A DNA stretch of 47,741 nucleotides from Gammaproteobacteria bacterium. GTDB lineage: Bacteria > Pseudomonadota > Gammaproteobacteria > Methylococcales > DRLZ01. The position numbers and the translations under genes were made by a program. The notes under the pieces were generated by a model. It was not told the DNA's origin. It ran no database searches and saw only the letters and a program-made list of their open reading frames with translations. The stretch lies in contig JAHZJL010000277.1 of NCBI GenBank assembly GCA_022600935.1, forward strand, positions 1 through 47,741. The letters run 5' to 3'. The stretch's first letter is position 1, and each line of letters begins with the position of its first letter. Shown here in pieces: positions 23,652-32,291 of this stretch.

Positions 23652-25961
23652 TCAGTTTTTTGGTTTTTTCCTGGATTTTGTATTGGCGCGTTTGGACGGT
23701 TTTCTACCTTTACGTTTGACCGTTTCACCAGAGTCTAACAGTCCAGGTGATAATTCAAAATCGATTTTGCGATCATCCAGATTGACTTGAACAACCTTGA
23801 TGCTGACCGGATCTCCGATTTGCAGTATTTGTCCGGACCGCTCGCCTATCAGACGATGCGCGATCGGATCAAAATGATAATAATCTTTGCCCAGGCTGGA
23901 AATATGAACCAGTCCTTCAACCCTTGATTCATCGAGTTCGACAAAAAGACCGAATGATGTGACAGAACCGATATGCCCGGAAAATGTCTGATTGACCTTG
24001 TTTAACATGTATTCACATTTAAGCCATCCAATCACATCCCAGCAGGCTTCATCGGCACGCCGCTCATTGGCAGAGCAATGTTCTCCCATCATGCTCATTT
24101 CACGTTCGGAATAGTGAAATTGTTCAACCGGTTGTGCACTTAAACAATGACGTATCGCGCGATGAACCAGTAAGTCGGGATAGCGCCGGATCGGGGAGGT
24201 AAAATGTGTATACGGATTCAAGGCAAGACCAAAATGACCTTTATATTCCGGGGAGTAGACAGCTTGCGACAAGGAGCGCAATAACACCATTTGAATAACC
24301 TGGGCATCCGGACGCTGTTGAATACTGGACAGTAATTGTTTGAAATGGATTGGTTTGGGTTTTTTCCCGCCTTCCAGAGTCAATCCCCGCTCACTCAGAA
24401 AAGTCTTGAGCTCAATGATTTTTTCCGATTTTGGTCCATCATGCACGCGGAATAATGCCGGCAATTTGTTGCGTTTAAGATATTTGGCAGCAATCGTGTT
24501 GGCCAGAATCATGCATTCTTCAATTATGCGATGTGCATCATTGCTTTCATAGGGGACGATTTTTTCAATTTTGCGTTGATCCCCAAACACGAATTTGAAT
24601 TCTCGGCTGTCAAAATCAATCGCACCGCGTTTTTCCCTCTGCTGGCGCAAGACTTGATACAGTTGGTATAGCTGATCCAGATGAGGGATCAAAGACTTGT
24701 GCTTTTTGCGTTGTTTCTGATCCTGGTCAACGAGGATGGCGGCAACTTCTGTGTAGGTTAAGCGTGCATGTGAATGCATCACGGCTTCAAAAAACCGGGA
24801 ACGTTTGACTTTACCTTCCTTGCTGATATAGATTTCGCAGGCAATACACAAGCGGTCCTGCTCAGGCAGCAACGAACACAAACCGTTTGATAATCCTTCT
24901 GGCAGCATCGGGATCACTTGTTCGGGAAAATACACAGAGGTACTGCGCAAATATGCTTCCTCATCCAGTGCCGAATCCGGTTTCACATAATGTGAAACAT
25001 CAGCGATGGCTACGATTAATCGCCAGCCGTTTGGTGTGGCCTGGCAATACACTGCATCATCAAAATCCCGCGCATCTTCACCATCGATAGTGACCAGTGG
25101 CAGGGAGCGTAAATCAGTCCTGTTGTGGAGATCGGATTCACTGATCTGGTCAGCAATTGTCTGCATATGTTCAGTGACTTCCACTGGCCATTGGTGGCGC
25201 AGATCATGAGTGCGCATGGCAATTTCGATTTCCATGCCGGGACCCATATGATCGCCCAGTATTTCAACGACTTTACCAATTGGACGACTGTTTCGGCTGG
25301 GTTGCCTGATCAGACCGACAACCACAACCTGACCAGGTTTGGCTTGATTGAGATGATCAGACGGAATAACAATATCCAAAGCGGTATATTTGTTATCAGG
25401 CGCGACAAAAAACAATCCACTTTCTTCTTGTAAGCGACCAACTACTTCACTGGTATTGCGTTCCAGAATTTCGACCACTGCTGCTTCGCGTCGACCACGT
25501 CGGTCAATATTGCTGACTCTGGCCAGTATGCGATCATTATGAAACAGCGAACGCATTTCCCGTGGCAGCAGGAACAAATCATCTCCGCCTGTATCTGGTT
25601 TGAGAAACCCGAATCCATCCTTATGACCAATGACTCTCCCTGCAATCAAGTCTGTATTATCAACCCGGCAATACAGCCCTTTACGGTTGAATAGCAATTG
25701 ACCATCGCGTTCCATAGCGCGTAATCGTCTCCGCAAGGATTCCAGGTCATTGTCATCCTTGACGCCCAGTTCTTCAGCGACATCACTGCGTGATAGCAAG
25801 GTTTTCTTTTCCTTGAACAATTCCAGAATACATTCCCGACTGGGAATGGGTTTCTCATATTTCACAGACTCCCGGTTATAGTAAGGATCATTGACTTTAA
25901 ACGGTTGTTTGGACTGTTTTCGTTGTTTTGGCTTGGAGGGTGCTGATTTTTGTTTTGACAT
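23652..25961 (-). CDS. rnr: ribonuclease R
   Basis: RNase R is a 3'-5' exoribonuclease that degrades structured RNA and works in RNA quality control and the cold-shock response. The 769-residue protein has the full domain order: an N-terminal winged helix (V-A-E-E-L-G-V-K near residue 60), two cold-shock/OB domains (G-F-G-F-L-K-P-D near 115), the RNB catalytic domain with D-G-E-D-A-R-D-F-D-D-A-V-Y near residue 290 (metal-binding aspartates intact), S1 domain (G-S-V-T-S-F-G-L-F-V-E-L near 665) and a Lys/Arg-rich tail. The first 30 residues are also very basic. It heads the rnr-rlmB operon. Confidence 0.97.
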   Translation of the reverse strand: MSKQKSAPSKPKQRKQSKQPFKVNDPYYNRESVKYEKPIPSRECILELFKEKKTLLSRSDVAEELGVKDDNDLESLRRRLRAMERDGQLLFNRKGLYCRVDNTDLIAGRVIGHKDGFGFLKPDTGGDDLFLLPREMRSLFHNDRILARVSNIDRRGRREAAVVEILERNTSEVVGRLQEESGLFFVAPDNKYTALDIVIPSDHLNQAKPGQVVVVGLIRQPSRNSRPIGKVVEILGDHMGPGMEIEIAMRTHDLRHQWPVEVTEHMQTIADQISESDLHNRTDLRSLPLVTIDGEDARDFDDAVYCQATPNGWRLIVAIADVSHYVKPDSALDEEAYLRSTSVYFPEQVIPMLPEGLSNGLCSLLPEQDRLCIACEIYISKEGKVKRSRFFEAVMHSHARLTYTEVAAILVDQDQKQRKKHKSLIPHLDQLYQLYQVLRQQREKRGAIDFDSREFKFVFGDQRKIEKIVPYESNDAHRIIEECMILANTIAAKYLKRNKLPALFRVHDGPKSEKIIELKTFLSERGLTLEGGKKPKPIHFKQLLSSIQQRPDAQVIQMVLLRSLSQAVYSPEYKGHFGLALNPYTHFTSPIRRYPDLLVHRAIRHCLSAQPVEQFHYSEREMSMMGEHCSANERRADEACWDVIGWLKCEYMLNKVNQTFSGHIGSVTSFGLFVELDESRVEGLVHISSLGKDYYHFDPIAHRLIGERSGQILQIGDPVSIKVVQVNLDDRKIDFELSPGLLDSGETVKRKGRKPSKRANTKSRKKPKN

Positions 25962-26320
25962 ACTTGAAAAGCAATTAGGGGGTATCGTGATTAGCAGGGA
26001 TCAATTGAAGAGTAACAACCAATCTCGTGAAAGATTTTGAATTGACCGGGTGATTAGTCAATTTTTTTTGATGTTTCAATCAGTTATTATACATAACATC
26101 ACGATTGAAAAAGGCTGTTGTTTGCAATTATCTGAACTGGCAGCGATAAAAAATACAGTTTCCGTCATTCCATATCACTGCATGAATCAATCAAATTGGC
26201 ACAAACAGGAATTTTTAAACCGGTAAAAAAGAGTGTTTTACCGATAACAATTCAAAATGACCCTCAAGGATTGTTTAAACAGTATACCGGAGCTGATGGA
26301 ATGAAGTGTTAATTATTCTG
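25962..26320. other. intergenic region upstream of rnr
   Basis: These 359 bp hold the candidate rnr -10 box (26086-26091) and no convincing coding frame. A short A/T-rich dyad (AAAACAC/GTTTTACC-like, around 26219-26245: GGTAAAAAA with TTTTACC) lies before the MITE-like element. Otherwise nothing is visible. Confidence 0.3.
26086..26091 (-). promoter_or_regulatory. candidate -10 box for the rnr-rlmB operon
   Basis: A TATAAT lies on the complement 125 bp upstream of the rnr start codon. The hexamer at the -35 position with 16-17 bp spacing is only T-rich (CTTTTT/TTTTTC), so the call rests on the -10 alone. Confidence 0.3.
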
Positions 26321-26419
26321 AGGTTCTTGCAAAATTACACATGATGTAGATAAAAATGATATAGAACCACAGTATATAGTGGAATCTATACGGCATTACG
26401 TTAATTTTGCAAGAACCTT
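26321..26419. mobile_element. MITE-like element with 17-bp perfect terminal inverted repeats
   Basis: The ends 26321-26337 and 26402-26418 (beginning AGGTTCTTGCAAAA) are perfect 17-bp inverted repeats enclosing about 64 bp without a coding frame. TTCTG flanks both sides (26316-26320 and 26420-26424), as expected for a 5-bp target duplication if the element ends at 26419. The end sequence is reminiscent of IS6-family ends (GGTTCTGTTGCAAA-like) with a small deletion, but that similarity is from memory. No transposase is present, so it would be a non-autonomous element or IS remnant. An alternative is a long regulatory hairpin. Confidence 0.6.
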
Positions 26420-26530
26420 TTCTGAATTAAAAGCTGTCTGAACTTGTCGGGGAATTTTAAGCATAGTATGAATCAGATTTAATTGAAGTTTTGCGATGTC
26501 TGATATGTAGACAATTCAGTACATGATGAT

Positions 26531-27412
26531 TCAGGTCGGACTGTTTGTATTCAACGCATTGTCTTTTCCTGAATAAACAAATGGGAGATTGACATTTACT
26601 CGAGAATAGGTGCGTGGATACAAGGCCAGCAACATACGCACGTACTGGAGAGTTTCGATATAGGGCGGTATCCCTTTGTTGCGGATAACCGCTTTTTCAC
26701 CGGCATTGTAAGCAGCCCAGGTCTTGGACAGATCACCGTTAAACAATCCCAGCAAATACCGTAAATAGGTCATTCCGCCAATCATGTTTTGAACCGGATC
26801 AAGTGGATTTTTAACACCAAAACGTTTCGCAGTGGACGGTAATAACTGCATTAATCCTTGCGCATTTTTTGGCGAAACAGCTTTCGAATTGAAGTTTGAT
26901 TCCACTTTAACAACAGCATAGACCATGGCCGGGTCCAGCCCGAAAGTGGGTGCCAGGACCGAGATCCATTTCATGATATCCTCTTTGGACAGAGCCTGTT
27001 GTGGGTCGTATTTAGGGCAGGAGATATCGGTTTCAGTTTCAATCTCGATATAGTCTTCAAGTATATTAATGGCATCAAGGTTTCCGAGACTGGCGGAATA
27101 CAGAAACCAGCTTTTTGCAACCCCAGTATTGTTAGGTACACCATTGCCTTTCAAATAAAGATGACCCATTGCAAGTGCCGACCGGTCATTGAGCATTGCC
27201 GTTGAGACACAATAGAAGTGATAAGCCTTGTTGAAATCGGGGTATTTTTGACTGGCTAATTGTTCACCATAATGATAAAACGCGTCAGCCTGGTCCTGCC
27301 AGACCCCAGCCTGTGCAGGCCCCCAAATAACCCAAACCAGAATCAACAGATAGTTGATATTGATTGTTGAATGATTCCTTTTATTAAACATATTGTCTCG
27401 ATTGTAATGCAT
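26531..27412 (-). CDS. lytic transglycosylase (SLT domain) with Sel1-like repeat region
   Basis: The enzyme cleaves peptidoglycan glycan strands with formation of 1,6-anhydro ends. The 293-residue protein starts with a signal peptide (Y-L-L-I-L-V-W-V-I-W-G cleaved near A-Q-A-G). Residues about 45-125 are Sel1/TPR-like (M-G-H-L-Y-L-K-G-N-G-V-P then A-K-S-W-F-L-Y-S-A-S). Residues 155-275 are an SLT domain with catalytic Glu in V-K-V-E-S-N-F-N, A-Q-G-L-M-Q-L-L-P-S-T-A and A-A-Y-N-A-G. A second Met at residue 8 (27391) has a GAGA 5 nt upstream and may be the true start. It is a single gene, divergent from folB. Confidence 0.92.
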   Translation of the reverse strand: MHYNRDNMFNKRNHSTININYLLILVWVIWGPAQAGVWQDQADAFYHYGEQLASQKYPDFNKAYHFYCVSTAMLNDRSALAMGHLYLKGNGVPNNTGVAKSWFLYSASLGNLDAINILEDYIEIETETDISCPKYDPQQALSKEDIMKWISVLAPTFGLDPAMVYAVVKVESNFNSKAVSPKNAQGLMQLLPSTAKRFGVKNPLDPVQNMIGGMTYLRYLLGLFNGDLSKTWAAYNAGEKAVIRNKGIPPYIETLQYVRMLLALYPRTYSRVNVNLPFVYSGKDNALNTNSPT

Positions 27413-27584
27413 GTAACCGTTATTTTAAAAAACACGTACAAGTATATTCTGTCAAGCTGAAAGAAACGTGATTAACGGGATGTTTTGTTGCATGTGGTTT
27501 TGGTAGTTGACCATAAATCTTGTAGACTGAGAAGAGTTGAATATAGACTTTTAATTGAATAGACAAAGAGCGACACTAAATTAC

Positions 27585-27941
27585 ATGGATATTATATTTC
27601 TGAGAGGACTGGAGGTCGAAACGACCATAGGGATTTATGATTGGGAGCGTAAAATCAAACAGGTTGTGTTAATTGACCTGGAGATGGCGACTGATATACG
27701 AAAAGCTGCAGCCAGTGATGACATTACTGATACCATTGATTACAAGACAGTATCCAAGAAAATGATTGCATTTATTGAAAACAGCCAGTTTTTACTGGTT
27801 GAAACATTAGCTGAAAAACTTGCAGATTTGATATTGGAAACCAGTGGTACAAGCTGGTTGAGGCTGTGTGTCAATAAAAAAGGTGCGATCAGAGGCGCGC
27901 TGGATGTTGGTGTGATAATTGAGCGTGGTGAAAACGTCTGA
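27585..27941 (+). CDS. folB: dihydroneopterin aldolase FolB
   Basis: FolB cleaves 7,8-dihydroneopterin to 6-hydroxymethyl-dihydropterin in folate synthesis. The 118-residue protein is standard: M-D-I-I-F-L-R-G-L-E-V-E-T-T-I-G-I-Y-D-W-E start, T-I-D-Y-K-T-V near residue 54, the catalytic/substrate Glu in L-L-V-E-T-L-A-E and the Lys-containing V-N-K-K-G-A-I strand. I took the ATG at 27585 because family members begin at this point; a TTG 30 bp upstream adds nothing conserved. folK follows one nucleotide after the stop. Confidence 0.96.
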   Translation: MDIIFLRGLEVETTIGIYDWERKIKQVVLIDLEMATDIRKAAASDDITDTIDYKTVSKKMIAFIENSQFLLVETLAEKLADLILETSGTSWLRLCVNKKGAIRGALDVGVIIERGENV

Positions 27942-27942
27942 C

Positions 27943-28452
27943 ATGTCTACAGTGTATATTTCCATCGGTAGTAATCTGGAGCGTGAAAAAAACGTTGCTC
28001 AGTCGATTCGATTGCTGAATGAGCATTTTGATCATCTACATTGCTCGACGATTTACGAAACTGTACCCGTCGGATTCGAGGGTGGCCTGTTTTACAATCT
28101 GGTGGTCAGATTTGAAACTGAATTGTCACCCGAAGACGTTGTTAACGCATTGAAATCCATCGAAACGACTTGCGGACGTATTCATAACCAAAAAAAATTT
28201 TCCAACCGTTCCCTGGATCTGGATTTGTTATTGTACGATGATCTGGTCATCAACCAGGGCAAAGTCAATATACCGCGTCAGGAAATTCTCGACTATGCGT
28301 TTGTTCTCGAGCCGCTTGCAGAAATTGCTCCAGATTTGATTCATCCACAGATTGGTAAAAGCTATGCAGAATTATGGCAGGCGTTTGACCAATCAGACCA
28401 GGCTCAACGACCATTGACAGGATTGCTTGAGAGGATGTTATTTGATCAATGA
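27943..28452 (+). CDS. folK: 2-amino-4-hydroxy-6-hydroxymethyldihydropteridine pyrophosphokinase FolK
   Basis: FolK (HPPK) transfers pyrophosphate from ATP to the pterin made by FolB. The 169-residue protein begins S-T-V-Y-I-S-I-G-S-N-L-E-R and carries the Y-E-T-V-P-V-G-F loop, F-Y-N-L-V-V, the L-L-x-x-L-x-x-I-E-x-x-x-G-R-type stretch, and the metal-binding R-S-L-D-L-D-L-L-L-Y-D. The chosen ATG lies 1 nt after the folB stop, implying coupled translation. It converges with the pteridine reductase gene, so folate functions cluster here on both strands. Confidence 0.96.
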   Translation: MSTVYISIGSNLEREKNVAQSIRLLNEHFDHLHCSTIYETVPVGFEGGLFYNLVVRFETELSPEDVVNALKSIETTCGRIHNQKKFSNRSLDLDLLLYDDLVINQGKVNIPRQEILDYAFVLEPLAEIAPDLIHPQIGKSYAELWQAFDQSDQAQRPLTGLLERMLFDQ

Positions 28453-28527
28453 TCATTTTGAACACAATCCCCTGTGAATCAGTTGGCCAAGGTTCGATGT
28501 TGTTGGCCAATATCAAGAGTTGTCGTA

Positions 28528-29280
28528 TCAGCTGTATAACGTTCTGCCGCCATCGACAGAGATTACCTGACCTGTGATGTAATCGGCATCATGTGCCAGA
28601 AAGTTAACTGTTTTGGCAATATCTGATGGTTGACCAACGCGTTTTAACATGGTTTTTGTCAAAATGTCCTGTTTCTGTTGATCCGAAAGGGCTTGTTCCG
28701 GCCACAAAATAGCGCCTGGCGCAACGCCATTGACACGAACGTCCGGTCCAAATTCTTTTGCCAAGGATTGGGTCAGCGATCGCAAGGCAGACTTGGATAC
28801 ACTGTAAACCAAATGGTTTTCGAGCGGGCGCTGAGCATGAATATCATCAATGTTGACGATGCAGCCATGTTGTTGCTTGATCAAAGATGCAGCAGCGCGA
28901 GACAGAAAAAAAGGGGCTTTGAGGTTGGTCGTCATCACCTGGTCCCAGGTTGCTTCATCAATGGCAGAGATCGGTGTTGGATAAAACACCGAAGCATTGT
29001 TGACTAAAATATCCAGCCGTTTCCATGTGTTGAAGGCTTTTTCAATCAGCTGATCAAGTGTTTTGATCTGTGTGAGATCAGCTTGTAGTAAGACGGCAGA
29101 ATGCGCGCGCTGATGATTCAATTCCTCACATAATTGCAAGGCCTGTGATGCTGAATTACAGTAGTGCAGAATGACGTTGTCACCGGCTCTGTGCAGGCTC
29201 CGGGCAATTTCAGCGCCGATGCGACGTGCTGATCCTGTAATTAGTGCAACCTTGTGTTCAGATGGGTTGGTTTGGTTCAT
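28528..29280 (-). CDS. pteridine reductase (short-chain dehydrogenase, PTR1/FolM type)
   Basis: The 250-residue SDR carries the T-G-S-A-R-R-I-G cofactor loop, whose Arg marks NADPH-dependent pteridine reductases (T-G-x-x-x-R-x-G) as opposed to the T-G-x-x-x-G-x-G of ordinary SDRs. It also has D-L-T and [10 protein letters not shown], the catalytic Tyr/Lys in Y-S-V-S-K-S-A, and P-G-A-I-L-W-P. The Ser of the catalytic triad is replaced by Asp in I-V-N-I-D-D-I-H-A, which is also the pattern in PTR1. It likely reduces dihydropterins/dihydrofolate, fitting the adjacent folB-folK. Its ATG overlaps the cca stop by 4 bp (ATGA), so it is in the cca transcript. Confidence 0.93.
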   Translation of the reverse strand: MNQTNPSEHKVALITGSARRIGAEIARSLHRAGDNVILHYCNSASQALQLCEELNHQRAHSAVLLQADLTQIKTLDQLIEKAFNTWKRLDILVNNASVFYPTPISAIDEATWDQVMTTNLKAPFFLSRAAASLIKQQHGCIVNIDDIHAQRPLENHLVYSVSKSALRSLTQSLAKEFGPDVRVNGVAPGAILWPEQALSDQQKQDILTKTMLKRVGQPSDIAKTVNFLAHDADYITGQVISVDGGRTLYS

Positions 29281-30533
29281 TGTGATCGGTTATCTTTAAA
29301 AGATTTAATCGCTGTTTTAACAGCGTGTATGCGTTCTATTCTCAACGCCTCCCCGATTTCTGATCCTTGCAGACCTTTTTCAATCAGAGGCAGTACGTTG
29401 ACAGACATTGCCGCTTTTTGTGCAGTTTTGAACAATTCCCGTTGAGGATAGTCACGTTCCTCGAATCCTGTGCGACCGCGGGCATCAGCTTCACACGCCA
29501 GTAAAAACAACTCCAGACTGGTATTGTCTTTACGCAGTGCATCAAGTGCATGCAGGGTATCGACAAGAGTCGACGGTTTCAGGTCAAACGCACGATGACA
29601 GTTGGTATGGTAGCTCATCACTTGCAGAGCCAGGCGTTTGTATTGTTCGGGGACAGGCAGGCGTTTGCAAACAGATTTAAATACATTCACTCCGGCTTGC
29701 TCATGTCCATGATGACTGGGCAGTATCGCTTGAGGTGTTGTACCTTTACCGATATCGTGCATCAGCGCTGCAAAACGCACCAGAGGGTTGTCACTGAGTC
29801 TGGCTGCTTGTTCCAGTACCATCAAGGTATGAATTCCGGTATCGATTTCCGGGTGGTGTTGTGCTGGTTGTGGTACACCGAACAAAGCATCCAGTTCCGG
29901 AAACAACACCTGCAATGCCTGGCACTCTTTTAAAACCCGGAAAAACTGCTGTGGAGATTGTTCAGACAGAGCTTTGATCAGTTCTGCCCAAACCCGTTCC
30001 GGGACCAATGCATCGACTTCTCCTTGTTGTGTCATTTCGATCATCAAGGCTTGGGTTTCTTCAGCAATGGTAAAGCCTAAATGTGCATATCGTGCGGCAA
30101 ATCTGGCAACCCGCAAAATACGGACCGGGTCTTCAACGAACGCCTCCGAAACATGGCGTAAAATGCGGGCTTGAATATCTTGCTGACCACCATAGGGATC
30201 AATAAGTCGCCCATTAGTATCTTCTGCAATGGCATTGATGGTTAGATCACGGCGTTGTAAATCCTGCTCGAGAGTGACAGATGGTTCGGCATGGAAGGCA
30301 AAACCTTTGTACCCAGGCGCGGTTTTGCGCTCTGTTCTGGCCAAAGCGTACTCTTCCTTGGTTTCTGGATGCAGAAAAACCGGGAAATCCTTACCGACGG
30401 CTTTGAATCCGCAAGCCCGCATCTCTTCAGCAGTAGCACCAACCACAACCCAGTCACGTTCTTGAACTGGATATTGCAGGAGTTTATCCCGCACAGCGCC
30501 ACCAACGAGATAAATTTGGAAATGATTAAGCAT
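29277..30533 (-). CDS. cca: CCA-adding tRNA nucleotidyltransferase
   Basis: The enzyme adds or repairs the 3' CCA end of tRNAs. The 418-residue class II protein begins with the nucleotidyltransferase head [12 protein letters not shown] and E-R-D-W-V-V-V-G-A, has the neck motif [11 protein letters not shown] near residue 93 and [14 protein letters not shown]-terminal HD domain (H-T-L-M-V-L near residue 225; [10 protein letters not shown] near 255) gives the phosphatase/phosphodiesterase activity typical of gammaproteobacterial Cca. Length is normal. Its stop overlaps the pteridine reductase start. Confidence 0.97.
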   Translation of the reverse strand: MLNHFQIYLVGGAVRDKLLQYPVQERDWVVVGATAEEMRACGFKAVGKDFPVFLHPETKEEYALARTERKTAPGYKGFAFHAEPSVTLEQDLQRRDLTINAIAEDTNGRLIDPYGGQQDIQARILRHVSEAFVEDPVRILRVARFAARYAHLGFTIAEETQALMIEMTQQGEVDALVPERVWAELIKALSEQSPQQFFRVLKECQALQVLFPELDALFGVPQPAQHHPEIDTGIHTLMVLEQAARLSDNPLVRFAALMHDIGKGTTPQAILPSHHGHEQAGVNVFKSVCKRLPVPEQYKRLALQVMSYHTNCHRAFDLKPSTLVDTLHALDALRKDNTSLELFLLACEADARGRTGFEERDYPQRELFKTAQKAAMSVNVLPLIEKGLQGSEIGEALRIERIHAVKTAIKSFKDNRSQ

Positions 30534-30640
30534 TAAAGGGATGGACAGTGATAATTGAAAGGATTGACAAGTCTAAAAGTGTTCTGATGTCTTCAAAAGT
30601 ATTGTTGAGGATTGAGTGTTGAGATCAGGAATTTCCTTGT

Positions 30641-32065
30641 TTAATTGTTGAATTGCTTATGATGATCAGCAATCACATTAGCAACACAACACGTCAGTTT
30701 TTTTGCTGTCGGGATATGCAGGAATTCATTGGGTCCGTGCGCATTGGACCCGGGTCCCAGAACTCCGGTAATCATGAACTGAGCGTCTGGAAACTTGTCT
30801 CCGAGCATTCCCATAAAAGGGATTGATCCACCTTCACCCATATGTACTGACGGTTTCCCGAAATAATCCAGTGAAGCGGCATTGATTGATTGTTCCAGCC
30901 ATGAATCAAACGCTGGGGCATTCCAGCCGGTTGCTGACCAGTCAGATTTGAAGTTGACTTTGGCCTGATAGGGAGGGTCAGTTTCCAATATCTGTTTCAA
31001 GGTCTTGGCAGCCTTCGATGCATCACAGGTCGGAGGTAATCTCAGTGATAGTTTGACACTGGTAGCAGGGCGTAATACATTACCGGCATTCTCAATTTCC
31101 GGCAAGCCATTGGCGCCTACAATCGTCAATGACGAGCGCCAGGTGCGATTCAGGATCAACTCTGTCAAATCGGATGTTGTTGGTTGACCTGAATCACTGA
31201 AGGGAAAACGATGATAGACGTTTTTGCCTATGACTTCAGCTGCAAGCCTGGCCTGTTGCGTGCGGTCTTCAGGAATCCTGGCATTAAACTGCTGGTGTTG
31301 CAGCGCTCCGGTTTGAGTATCTTCAATTCGATCCAGCAGGATTCTCAGTATTCGAAACGTATCAGGCACAATCCCGCTGGCATCCCCGGAGTGTACGCCT
31401 TCATCAATTATCTGTATACTCAGGTCACCGCCAGCCAGACCGCGCAGTGAAGTTGTACACCATAACTGATCGTAATTGCCACAGCCTGAATCCAGGCAAA
31501 TCACCAGGTCGGGCTGGCCGATGCGATCAGACAATGCATCGATGTAAACAGGCAAATCGAAACTACCACTTTCCTCACAGGCTTCGATAATCACCACGCA
31601 GCGCGAGTGTGGGATATTTTGGTCCTGCAATGCAGCGATTGCAGTAAGAGACGCAAAAAGCGCATAACCATCGTCAGCTCCGCCACGTCCGTATAACTTG
31701 TCACCATCCACAACCGGTGTCCAGGGGCCAAGACCGGGGTTCCAGCCACTCATCTCTGGCTGCTTGTCGAGGTGACCGTACAATAAAACGGTATGATCCG
31801 AATCTCCTGGAATTTCGATAAAGATCAATGGTGTCCTGTTCTCCAGCCGCACAATATCCAGTTTCAGGCCTTGAATATTCCGGGTTTTTGACCAGCTTGC
31901 GAATTGCTGCACAACCTGTTCCATAAAGCCGTGTTCTGCCCATTGGCTGTCAAACAATGGAGACTTGTTGGGGATTTTAATGTACTCGATTAGTTCGTGG
32001 AGAATCGATTGATCCCAGGTTTGGTCAACCAGAGCGTTGAGTTGTTGTTTATTCATGATCGACAT
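30641..32065 (-). CDS. M20 family metallopeptidase (dipeptidase-like)
   Basis: The 474-residue cytoplasmic hydrolase has the di-zinc ligands of M20 peptidases: His in L-L-Y-G-H-L-D-K-Q-P-E-M (with its Asp), Asp in Y-G-R-G-G-A-D-D-G-Y, Glu-Glu in E-A-C-E-E-S-G-S, Asp in V-I-C-L-D-S-G, and the late His in G-P-G-S-N-A-H-G-P-N-E. A central dimerisation domain lies at about residues 210-350. The overall arrangement resembles carnosinase/CNDP-type dipeptidases. The start is uncertain between ATGs at 32065 and 32056; neither has a good Shine-Dalgarno. It looks monocistronic. The natural substrate cannot be told. Confidence 0.92.
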   Translation of the reverse strand: MSIMNKQQLNALVDQTWDQSILHELIEYIKIPNKSPLFDSQWAEHGFMEQVVQQFASWSKTRNIQGLKLDIVRLENRTPLIFIEIPGDSDHTVLLYGHLDKQPEMSGWNPGLGPWTPVVDGDKLYGRGGADDGYALFASLTAIAALQDQNIPHSRCVVIIEACEESGSFDLPVYIDALSDRIGQPDLVICLDSGCGNYDQLWCTTSLRGLAGGDLSIQIIDEGVHSGDASGIVPDTFRILRILLDRIEDTQTGALQHQQFNARIPEDRTQQARLAAEVIGKNVYHRFPFSDSGQPTTSDLTELILNRTWRSSLTIVGANGLPEIENAGNVLRPATSVKLSLRLPPTCDASKAAKTLKQILETDPPYQAKVNFKSDWSATGWNAPAFDSWLEQSINAASLDYFGKPSVHMGEGGSIPFMGMLGDKFPDAQFMITGVLGPGSNAHGPNEFLHIPTAKKLTCCVANVIADHHKQFNN

Positions 32066-32291
32066 CAAGCATAACGTATATGGAAGATATAACAGGCATA
32101 CAGAAGACTAAATAACACTGCCAACATGTATTTTCAGGCTGCAGGTGAGTATGTTGAACGTTAGAATAGCATATCAACTTCAATTGCAGATTGTTCTGGT
32201 TTTCAAAATAGTCAGCTTACAAACTGTAAGACGTTTACAGGATTATTCTTAATGTATATCAGTATTGTGATAGAGAGTAACAACTGAATTT

